DNA of 5,189 bases from Pseudomonadota bacterium (GTDB lineage: Bacteria > Pseudomonadota > Alphaproteobacteria > Rhizobiales > Rhizobiaceae). Below, one piece after another: positions 1 through 5,189 of the stretch. The DNA lies in the NCBI GenBank assembly GCA_023428515.1, contig JAEYXI010000343.1, forward strand, positions 1 to 5,189, given 5' to 3'. Position 1 is the first letter of the stretch. Each line of letters starts with the position of its first letter. The position numbers and the translations under genes are program-made. A model generated the notes under the pieces. The model had not been told where the DNA came from, made no database searches, and saw only the letters and a program-made list of their open reading frames with translations.

Positions 1-19
1 CAGGCGCCGGCCCGCTGCC

Positions 20-649
20 TCAGACCAGCTGCTCCGAATGGGTGATGACGAGGTCGGCGCTGCGGCGGCGGGCAAGCACCCGCTCTATGTTGGGCAGGTC
101 GTTCGAGGCGATCCAGGCGCGCGCGTCCTCGTCCGACTTGCCTTGGCCGCGCCAGCGTTCCATCAGCCGCCGCTCCAACTCGCCGCGCGGCACGTCGACG
201 AAGATCGAGAAGTCGAACACGCCTGATAGAGCCGACCAGGGCTCCTCGTCGAGCAGCAGGTAGTTGCCCTCCACGAGGACGAACTTCACGTCCGAGCCGA
301 CGATGTCCGCCCCGGCGCGCGACAGTTCCATCGAGCGGTCGAAGACGGGGACGGCGACCTCCGGCTCTCCGGCGCGGATGCGCTTGAGCAGCGCCGCGAA
401 GCCGGCATAGTCGAACGTCTCCGGCGCACCCTTGCGCGGGCGCAGGCCGCGTTTGTTCAGCACGACATCATCGAAATGGAAGCCGTCCATCGGCACGACC
501 GTCGCCTTGTCCTCGGGCAGGATTTCGTGCAGCCGTTCGGCCAGCGTCGATTTGCCGGAGCCGGGCGGCCCGGCGATGGCGACGATGAAACGTTGCGACT
601 TCCCGGCACGCTTGAATATGGCGGCGGCTATGGAAGCGATCTCGGACAT
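20..649 (-). CDS. P-loop nucleoside/nucleotide kinase family protein (uridine kinase/FrcK-like)
   Basis: Predicted cytoplasmic 209-residue P-loop kinase that would transfer the ATP gamma-phosphate to a small hydroxylated substrate. Seen: a Walker A motif GPPGSGKS at residues 27-34, MDGFHFDD at 54-61, GAPETFD at 74-80, and a hydrophobic strand ending in VEGNYLLLD at 126-134. These blocks in this order match the uridine kinase/phosphoribulokinase/pantothenate kinase superfamily, in particular the short bacterial proteins named nucleoside triphosphate hydrolase or fructose transport kinase FrcK. The frame is open to a TTG at 697, but I chose the ATG at 649: the protein then begins MSEIASIAAAIF just before the P-loop, a weak GGA lies 6 nt upstream, and a promoter-like element sits at 676-704, inside the longer version. 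No sugar ABC transporter lies beside it here, so FrcK's role cannot be assumed. It is divergent from the histidine kinase. Family is confident; substrate is unknown. Confidence 0.85.
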   Translation of the reverse strand: MSEIASIAAAIFKRAGKSQRFIVAIAGPPGSGKSTLAERLHEILPEDKATVVPMDGFHFDDVVLNKRGLRPRKGAPETFDYAGFAALLKRIRAGEPEVAVPVFDRSMELSRAGADIVGSDVKFVLVEGNYLLLDEEPWSALSGVFDFSIFVDVPRGELERRLMERWRGQGKSDEDARAWIASNDLPNIERVLARRRSADLVITHSEQLV

Positions 650-675
650 GGCGTTTCCATAAGTCTGTTTTGGCC

Positions 676-704
676 ATTCTGTCGCCGGAAAGCGCAAAAC
701 TCAA
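676..704 (-). promoter_or_regulatory. Candidate sigma70-type promoter for the small P-loop kinase
   Basis: Read on the minus strand, TTGAGT (699-704) and CAGAAT (676-681) are separated by exactly 17 nt. Each hexamer matches 4 of 6 consensus bases. Transcription would start near 669, leaving a leader of about 20 nt before the ATG at 649. The position in the divergent gap is right, but a match this loose can arise by chance. Confidence 0.4.
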
Positions 705-753
705 CCGTCGGACGCCGGCTTGCGAGCGCCAGTGCGGCAAGATCACGCCCAGC

Positions 754-782
754 TTGTTTTTCCGCGTTGCTTTGCATACGAA
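754..782 (+). promoter_or_regulatory. Weak candidate promoter for the hybrid histidine kinase
   Basis: TTGTTT (754-759) and TACGAA (777-782) are 17 nt apart on the plus strand, each matching only 3 of 6 consensus bases. If real, transcription would start near 789, which would rule out starts at 720 and 783 and leave about 30 nt before the ATG at 819. This is the best pair I see in the gap, but it is poor; the true promoter may use another sigma factor or lie inside the neighbouring gene. Confidence 0.18.
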
Positions 783-818
783 ATGGCTTGCGGCAGCTTT
801 CAGCCGCCGGGCCAATCC

Positions 819-2681
819 ATGATCGAACGCTTACGCAAGGCGGTTCATCTTCAATTGCTGCCGCTGGCTCTCGGCTTCGTGCTGCTGGGCGCGATTGTCG
901 GCGCTCGCTCATGGCTGATCGAATCGCAGCGCGACAGCAACGATGCGGTGCGGTCGGCCTTCACGCTGGACAACCGGCTGGTGACGACGCTTTCCCTGGC
1001 CCAGGATGCCGAGACGGGCCAGCGCGGCTTTCTGCTGACCGGCGAGGACGCCTATCTCGCGCCTTACAGCTCAGCTGTATCGGCGCTCCCGGCCGAATTG
1101 GAGGCAATGGGCGAGATATCCACCGGTCCGGCGAACCAGGCGCGGTTGAGCGCTCTACAGGCTGCGGTCGCGGACAAGATCGCCGAAGTGGAAGAGACCA
1201 TCTCCTTATATCGCGCCGGCAACGCCGCCGGGGCGATGGATGTGGTGCGGACGGGTCGCGGCAAGCAGGCGATGGACAGGATCCGCACCATCGTCAGCGA
1301 GATGCGCCGTGACGAAAACGCTGACCTGCAGCAGCGGCTTGCCGCAGCAGAACGGACCGACGATCTCCTGCGAGGCGCGTCCTTCGCCACTTTGTTCGGG
1401 GTACTCATCGTCGGCGCCTACGGCCTCTACTTTGCGCGCAGGCGAATGCGCGATGTGGAGGCGGCCCATGAGACGCTGACGGCGACCAACGAGGCGCTGC
1501 GTGGCGAGATCGCGACGCGGGAGGCCGCCGAACTGCAGGTGCGCCAGATGCAGAAGATGGAGGCCGTCGGCCAGCTCACCGGCGGCATCGCCCACGACTT
1601 CAACAATATGCTGGCGGTCATCATGAGCGCCATGAACCTGATCCAGCGCAAGCTGAAGCGCGGCGAGACCGACATCGGAAAGTTCGTCGATTCGGCGACC
1701 GATGCGGCGAGCCGGGCAGCCAGCCTGACCGCGCGGCTCCTCGCCTTCTCCCGCCTGCAGCCGCTGGCGCCGCAGGTGGTCGATGCCAACCGCATCGTGA
1801 CGGGCATGTCGGACCTGCTGCGGCAGACGCTGGGCGAGCCGATCTCGGTCGAGACGGTTCTGGCCGGCGGCCTGTGGAAAACCCATGCCGATCCAAGTCA
1901 GATCGAGAACGCCATCATCAACCTTGCCGTCAACGCCCGCGACGCCATGCCCGATGGCGGCAGCCTGACGATCGAGACGGCAAACTGCCATCTCGACGAC
2001 AGCTATGCCGCGTCACATGCGGAGGTGACGGCCGGGCAGTATGTCATGATCGCGGTGACGGACACTGGCGCCGGTATGACGCCGGACGTGCTGGCGAAAG
2101 CCTTCGAGCCGTTCTTCACGACCAAGCCGGTGAACAAGGGGACCGGGTTGGGCCTGTCCCAGATATTCGGCTTCGTGAAGCAATCGGGCGGGCATGTGAA
2201 GATCTATTCGGAGCCGGGCGAAGGGACGACGGTCAAGGTATACCTGAAGCGGCATTTCGGCGAAGAGCAAGAATTGCAGACGGCCGCGGGAATGATCGAC
2301 CCCGACAAGCGGCCGACCGAAACCATACTCGTGGTCGAGGACGATGCGCGGGTCCGCGCCAGCACCGTCGATGCGTTGCGCGAACTGGGCTACATGGTGA
2401 TCCATGCGAGCGATGCAGCGGAGGCGCTGAACAAGCTCGAGGCGCATCCTGATGTCGCGCTGCTCTTCACCGACATCATCATGCCGGTCATGAACGGCCG
2501 CAAGCTCGCCGAAGAGGCGGTTTCGCGCCGGCCGGACCTCAAGGTCATCTTCACCACCGGCTTCACCAAGAATGCTGTGGTGCACAACGGCGTGCTTGAT
2601 CCCGGCGTCAATTTCATCGCCAAGCCGTTCACGCTCGACCAGCTGGCGGCGAAGCTGCGCGAAGTGCTGGACAGGCCCTGA
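819..2681 (+). CDS. CHASE3-domain hybrid sensor histidine kinase with C-terminal receiver
   Basis: Membrane-bound hybrid sensor kinase of 620 residues. Order seen: TM1 (about 11-29); an extracytoplasmic CHASE3-type sensor with signature DAETGQRGFLLTGE starting at residue 63; TM2 (about 187-206); a charged coiled-coil-like linker; HisKA with phospho-acceptor H259 in GGIAHDFNN; a HATPase domain with N-box NLAVNARDA (N372), G1 DTGAGM (415-420) and G2 GTGLGLS (441-447); then a receiver domain with acidic pair D508/D509, phospho-acceptor D552 in FTDIIMP, T579/T580 and K602 in AKPF. All catalytic residues are present, so it should autophosphorylate and pass phosphate to its own receiver. There is no output domain and no separate regulator or phosphotransferase in the window, so its partner is elsewhere. 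CHASE3 ligands are generally unknown. The frame opens at a TTG at 720, with ATGs at 783 and 819; I chose 819 because TM1 follows directly after a short basic MIERLRK start. None of the starts has a strong ribosome binding site. It converges on fabI. Confidence 0.92.
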   Translation: MIERLRKAVHLQLLPLALGFVLLGAIVGARSWLIESQRDSNDAVRSAFTLDNRLVTTLSLAQDAETGQRGFLLTGEDAYLAPYSSAVSALPAELEAMGEISTGPANQARLSALQAAVADKIAEVEETISLYRAGNAAGAMDVVRTGRGKQAMDRIRTIVSEMRRDENADLQQRLAAAERTDDLLRGASFATLFGVLIVGAYGLYFARRRMRDVEAAHETLTATNEALRGEIATREAAELQVRQMQKMEAVGQLTGGIAHDFNNMLAVIMSAMNLIQRKLKRGETDIGKFVDSATDAASRAASLTARLLAFSRLQPLAPQVVDANRIVTGMSDLLRQTLGEPISVETVLAGGLWKTHADPSQIENAIINLAVNARDAMPDGGSLTIETANCHLDDSYAASHAEVTAGQYVMIAVTDTGAGMTPDVLAKAFEPFFTTKPVNKGTGLGLSQIFGFVKQSGGHVKIYSEPGEGTTVKVYLKRHFGEEQELQTAAGMIDPDKRPTETILVVEDDARVRASTVDALRELGYMVIHASDAAEALNKLEAHPDVALLFTDIIMPVMNGRKLAEEAVSRRPDLKVIFTTGFTKNAVVHNGVLDPGVNFIAKPFTLDQLAAKLREVLDRP

Positions 2682-2728
2682 AGAAAAAGGCTGCAACCGG
2701 CCGCTGCCGGCGATGTTGGAATCAGCCT
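2682..2728 (-). terminator. Probable Rho-independent terminator of the fabA-fabB-fabI operon
   Basis: On the minus strand, just past the fabI stop, AGGCTG (2723-2728) can pair with CAGCCT (2688-2693). Inside lies a second stem of CCGGC and GCCGG (2697-2701 with 2706-2710) around a 4-nt loop, extended by CAA/TTG pairing across an asymmetric bulge. The 3' arm runs straight into a T-rich tract, TTTTTCTTC, that reaches the histidine kinase stop codon. On the plus strand no T-run follows, so it should act only on the fab transcript. Confidence 0.55.
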
Positions 2729-2734
2729 GCCTGG

Positions 2735-3553
2735 CTACTCCGCGTCGCGGCCGTCCTCGAAGCGCTTCAGCTCTTCCAGAACCGGCATCGAGACGATGTG
2801 GTAGCCGGAATCGACATAGTGGATCTCGCCGGTGACTCCCGACGAGAGGTCGGAGAGCAGGTAGAGCGCAGAGCCGCCGACCTCGTCGATGGTGACGGTG
2901 CGCCTGAGTGGCGAGTTGCGCTGCTGGTAGGAGAGCATCTGCCGCGAGTCTGCGATGCCGGCGCCGGCGAGCGTGCGGATCGGTCCGGCGGAGATGGCGT
3001 TCACGCGGATGTTCTTCGGGCCGTAGTCGCTGGCGAGGTAGCGCACGCTTGCTTCCAGCCCCGCCTTGGCGACGCCCATGACATTGTAGTTCGGCATGAT
3101 GCGCACCGACCCGGCATAGGTCAGCGTGATCATCGCGCCACCATCAGTCATCAGCGGCGCGGCCTTGCGCGCGCATTCGGTGAACGAATAGCAGGAGATC
3201 ACCATCGTACGGACGAAGTTCTCGCGCGTGGTGTCCGCGTAGAGGCCCTTGAGCTCGTTCTTGTCGGAAAAACCGATGGCGTGGACGAGGAAGTCGAGCC
3301 CGCCCCATTCGGCACCCAGCGTCTCGAAGACCGAGGAGATCGAGGCGCTGTCCTCGACGTCGCAGGGCAGCAGCAGTGATGAGCCGAGTTTTTCGGCAAG
3401 CGGCTTCACGCGACGGCCGAAGGCCTCGCCCTGGTAGGTGAAGGCGAGTTGCGCGCCTTCTTCCGAAAGTTTCTTGGCAATGCCCCAGGCGATCGAATGG
3501 TCGTGCGCGACCCCCATGATAAGGCCGCGCTTGCCGTTCATCATCTGACCCAT
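2735..3553 (-). CDS. fabI: Enoyl-[acyl-carrier-protein] reductase, FabI type
   Basis: Cytosolic NAD(P)H-dependent enoyl-ACP reductase that carries out the last reduction of each fatty acid elongation cycle. At 272 residues it is slightly longer than the E. coli enzyme (262) through a charged C-terminal tail. Seen: an N-terminal dinucleotide-binding segment GVAHDHSIAWGIA in the FabI style (not the TGxxxGxG of ordinary short-chain dehydrogenases); VHAIGF at 90-95; the active-site set Y146, Y156 and K163 within YAGSVRIMPNYNVMGVAKA; and the substrate-loop block NAISAGPIRTLA (185-196). The three catalytic residues fall at the same numbers as in E. coli FabI. The start at 3553 is supported by AGGAG 6 nt upstream; the Met codons at positions 4 and 5 are less well placed. 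It is the last gene of fabA-fabB-fabI, 9 nt after fabB, and converges on the histidine kinase. FabI is the family inhibited by triclosan; sensitivity here is not shown. Confidence 0.96.
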   Translation of the reverse strand: MGQMMNGKRGLIMGVAHDHSIAWGIAKKLSEEGAQLAFTYQGEAFGRRVKPLAEKLGSSLLLPCDVEDSASISSVFETLGAEWGGLDFLVHAIGFSDKNELKGLYADTTRENFVRTMVISCYSFTECARKAAPLMTDGGAMITLTYAGSVRIMPNYNVMGVAKAGLEASVRYLASDYGPKNIRVNAISAGPIRTLAGAGIADSRQMLSYQQRNSPLRRTVTIDEVGGSALYLLSDLSSGVTGEIHYVDSGYHIVSMPVLEELKRFEDGRDAE

Positions 3554-3559
3554 GGGCGG

Positions 3560-3564
3560 CTCCT
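3560..3564 (-). promoter_or_regulatory. fabI ribosome binding site overlapping the fabB stop codon
   Basis: AGGAG on the minus strand lies 6 nt before the fabI ATG at 3553. Its first two bases are the last two of the fabB stop codon TAG (3563-3565), so ribosomes ending fabB finish on the fabI initiation site. This fixes the fabI start and suggests translational coupling. Confidence 0.8.
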
Positions 3565-4786
3565 ACGCGGCGTAGCGCTGGAACACCAGCGTCGCGTTGG
3601 TGCCGCCGAAGCCGAAGGAGTTCGACAGGACGGTATCGATCTTCGCATCGTCGATGCGCTTCCTGACGATCGGCATGCCTTCGAATTCGGGATCGAGGTT
3701 GTCGATATGCGCGCTCTCGCCGATGAAGCGCCCCTGCATCATCAGGATCGAATAAATCGATTCCTGCACGCCCGCCGCGCCCAGCGAGTGGCCGGTGAGT
3801 GACTTGGTCGAGGTGATGTGCGGTATGCTGTCACCGAACACCTCGCGGATCGCGCCCATCTCCTTGGAATCGCCGACCGGCGTCGAGGTGCCGTGTGTGT
3901 TGATGTAGTCGACGGGCGCCTTCACCGTCGCCAGCGCCTGGCGCATGCAGCGCATCGCTCCTTCGCCTGACGGCGCGACCATGTCATAGCCGTCGGAAGT
4001 CGCGCCGTAGCCGGTCAGCTCGCAATAGATCTTGGCACCGCGCGCCTTGGCGTGCTCCAGCTCTTCCAGCACCAGCACGCCGGCGCCGCCGGCGATGACG
4101 AAACCGTCGCGGTCGACGTCATAGGCTCTGCTGGCGACCGAGGCGCGGTCGTTGAATTTTGTCGACATCGCCCCCATCGCGTCGAACAGGTTCGACATCG
4201 TCCAGTCGAGATCCTCGTGGCCGCCGGCGAACATCACGTCCTGCTTGCCCCACTGGATCATCTCGGCGGCATTGCCGATGCAATGCGCCGAGGTCGAACA
4301 GGCCGACGAGATCGAGTAGTTGACGCCGTGGATCTTGAACCAGGTGGCGAGCGTCGCCGAAGCGGTCGACGACATAGCCTTGGGCACTGCGAACGGGCCT
4401 ACCCGTTTCGGGCTATTGTTCTTCAGCGTGGTCTCGGCGGCTTCAACGATCGTCCGTGTGGAGGGTCCGCCCGAGCCCATGATGATGCCGGTGCGCTCGT
4501 TGCCGGACACGACGCTCTCCTCGAGGCCGCTGTCGGCGATCGCCTGTTTCATGGCGACGTGGTTCCACATGCCGCCCTGCGACAGGAAGCGCGCGGCGCG
4601 GCGGTCCACCAGATCGCTCGGGTCGAGCGTCGGCGCACCCCAGACCTGGCAGCGGAAGCCGTGCTCGGCGAAGCTCTCCGAGAAGCTGATGCCGGATTTC
4701 GCGTCACGCAGCGATGCGGTGACTTCATCCGCGTCGTTGCCGATGGACGACACGATTCCCAGGCCTGTGACGACCACTCGTCTCAT
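3563..4786 (-). CDS. fabB: Beta-ketoacyl-[acyl-carrier-protein] synthase I
   Basis: Cytosolic condensing enzyme that joins acyl-ACP to malonyl-ACP with loss of CO2. FabB-type synthases are needed to elongate cis-3-decenoyl-ACP made by FabA, the committed route to unsaturated fatty acids. The protein is 407 residues from the ATG at 4786. Seen, in that numbering: nucleophile C163 in [10 protein letters not shown]298 in [12 protein letters not shown]328 in STKSLTGH, H333 in [10 protein letters not shown], and a C-terminal [13 protein letters not shown]. These catalytic numbers equal those of E. coli FabB, and the HEDLDW segment after the active-site Cys resembles FabB rather than FabF. The codon just upstream is TTG (4787-4789) and is in frame, but AGGAG at 4793-4797 is 6 nt from the ATG and only 3 nt from the TTG, so the ATG is preferred. 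It lies 40 nt after fabA and 9 nt before fabI in one operon. No defect is seen. Confidence 0.96.
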   Translation of the reverse strand: MRRVVVTGLGIVSSIGNDADEVTASLRDAKSGISFSESFAEHGFRCQVWGAPTLDPSDLVDRRAARFLSQGGMWNHVAMKQAIADSGLEESVVSGNERTGIIMGSGGPSTRTIVEAAETTLKNNSPKRVGPFAVPKAMSSTASATLATWFKIHGVNYSISSACSTSAHCIGNAAEMIQWGKQDVMFAGGHEDLDWTMSNLFDAMGAMSTKFNDRASVASRAYDVDRDGFVIAGGAGVLVLEELEHAKARGAKIYCELTGYGATSDGYDMVAPSGEGAMRCMRQALATVKAPVDYINTHGTSTPVGDSKEMGAIREVFGDSIPHITSTKSLTGHSLGAAGVQESIYSILMMQGRFIGESAHIDNLDPEFEGMPIVRKRIDDAKIDTVLSNSFGFGGTNATLVFQRYAA

Positions 4787-4792
4787 CAAAAA

Positions 4793-4797
4793 CTCCT
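4793..4797 (-). promoter_or_regulatory. fabB ribosome binding site
   Basis: AGGAG on the minus strand lies 6 nt before the fabB ATG at 4786. The spacing selects the ATG over the adjacent in-frame TTG at 4789. The rest of the 40-nt gap after fabA (4787-4826) shows no convincing terminator or promoter, which fits read-through from fabA. Confidence 0.75.
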
Positions 4798-4826
4798 CGC
4801 CGCCTTGGCTAATTCCTGGGCAGCCG

Positions 4827-5189
4827 TCAGGCGGCCGCCGATTGCTTGGACAGACCCACCTTGAGATCCGTTGCGGCGTATATGGGCTCGCCGTCCGCCT
4901 TAAGCCAGCCGTCCGCGATGCCGAGCACCAGCCTGCCGCGCATGACGCGCTTGAAATCGACGCCGTACTCGACCTTCTTCACCGAAGGCGTGACCATGCC
5001 CTTGAACTTCACCTCGCCGGTGGAGAGCGCCATGCCCTTGCCGGGCTCTCCCAGCCAGCCGAGAAAGAAGCCGGTCATCTGCCACATCGCGTCGAGGCCG
5101 AGGCATCCCGGCATCACCGGATTGCCGATGAAATGGCAGGCGAAGAACCACAGGTCGGGCTTGATGTCGAATTCGGCGCGGATGAAGCC
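4827..5189 (-). CDS. fabA: 3-hydroxydecanoyl-[acyl-carrier-protein] dehydratase/isomerase, C-terminal part (5' end outside window)
   Basis: Bifunctional hot-dog-fold enzyme of the cytosol. It dehydrates 3-hydroxydecanoyl-ACP to trans-2-decenoyl-ACP and isomerises this to cis-3-decenoyl-ACP, the branch point to unsaturated fatty acids. The 120 visible residues run in frame to the window edge, so the ATG at 5117 is an internal Met and not the start; compared with E. coli FabA (172 residues) about 50 N-terminal residues lie beyond the window. Seen: catalytic His (5133-5135) in [14 protein letters not shown] and catalytic Asp (5091-5093) in CLGLDAMWQ, then GEVKFKG, VDFKRV and a C-terminal [10 protein letters not shown], all very close to E. 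coli FabA. The [12 protein letters not shown] block separates it from FabZ, which lacks isomerase activity. It is the first visible gene of fabA-fabB-fabI; any operon promoter lies upstream of the window. Confidence 0.96.
   Translation of the reverse strand, partial: GFIRAEFDIKPDLWFFACHFIGNPVMPGCLGLDAMWQMTGFFLGWLGEPGKGMALSTGEVKFKGMVTPSVKKVEYGVDFKRVMRGRLVLGIADGWLKADGEPIYAATDLKVGLSKQSAAA

Noticed and set aside
687..709. GGAAA...CGTC pair resembling an EcfG general-stress promoter upstream of the histidine kinase
   Set aside because: The spacing is 14 nt instead of the usual 16-17, and both elements deviate from GGAAC and CGTT.
476..1312. 278-codon plus-strand open frame spanning the divergent gap
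   Set aside because: It runs antisense to the small kinase and then out of frame through the histidine kinase, with no recognisable motif.
1206..1991. 261-codon minus-strand open frame inside the histidine kinase
   Set aside because: It is antisense to the TM2-HisKA-HATPase coding region, whose motifs are intact; composition is that of a shadow frame.
2798..3379. 193-codon plus-strand open frame opposite fabI
   Set aside because: It is a shadow of fabI, which keeps all catalytic residues on the other strand.
4052..4864. 270-codon plus-strand open frame opposite fabB
   Set aside because: It lies antisense to a clear fabB, has low-complexity Arg/Ala/Gly-rich composition typical of a GC-rich shadow frame, and resembles no family I know.
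4827..5117. A complete 96-residue protein starting at the ATG at 5117
   Set aside because: The frame continues to the window edge with strong FabA similarity, including the catalytic His upstream of that Met, so it is an internal codon of a truncated fabA.
1..5189. Mobile element, CRISPR array, tRNA/rRNA or phage remnant
   Set aside because: I saw no transposase motif, flanking inverted or direct repeats, regularly spaced repeats, tRNA-like cloverleaf or shift in base composition.

Overview
The window is ordinary chromosomal DNA from an alphaproteobacterium, most likely of the order Hyphomicrobiales (a Mesorhizobium- or Rhizobium-like organism). The evidence is high GC with strong G/C third positions, the fabA-fabB-fabI gene order that I recall as typical of rhizobia and their relatives, and a CHASE3 hybrid kinase of a style common in that group. 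The family-level placement is inference.

Layout: a small P-loop kinase of the uridine kinase/pantothenate kinase/FrcK-like type lies on the minus strand (20-649). It is divergent from a two-transmembrane CHASE3 hybrid histidine kinase on the plus strand (819-2681). The 169-bp divergent gap holds a reasonable sigma70-like promoter for the small kinase and only a weak candidate for the histidine kinase. The histidine kinase converges on a minus-strand fatty acid operon read from right to left: fabA (cut by the window edge), fabB, fabI. The 53-bp convergent gap contains a hairpin plus U-tract that fits an intrinsic terminator for the fab operon.

How the genes work together: FabA makes and isomerises the C10 enoyl-ACP that commits chains to unsaturated fatty acid synthesis. 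FabB elongates the cis-3-decenoyl-ACP, and FabI carries out the enoyl reduction in each elongation cycle. All three keep their catalytic residues. Tight spacing (40 nt fabA-fabB, 9 nt fabB-fabI, with the fabB stop overlapping the fabI ribosome binding site) supports one transcript with translational coupling. The hybrid kinase and the small kinase have no demonstrable functional tie to the operon or to each other; their signals and substrates cannot be read from this sequence.

I found no mobile element, CRISPR array, RNA gene, prophage remnant or undescribed multi-gene system. No gene-free stretch exceeds 300 bases. Findings are therefore modest: start-site corrections, a terminator, translational coupling, a possible small upstream reading frame, and the unknown signal and substrate of the two non-fab genes.
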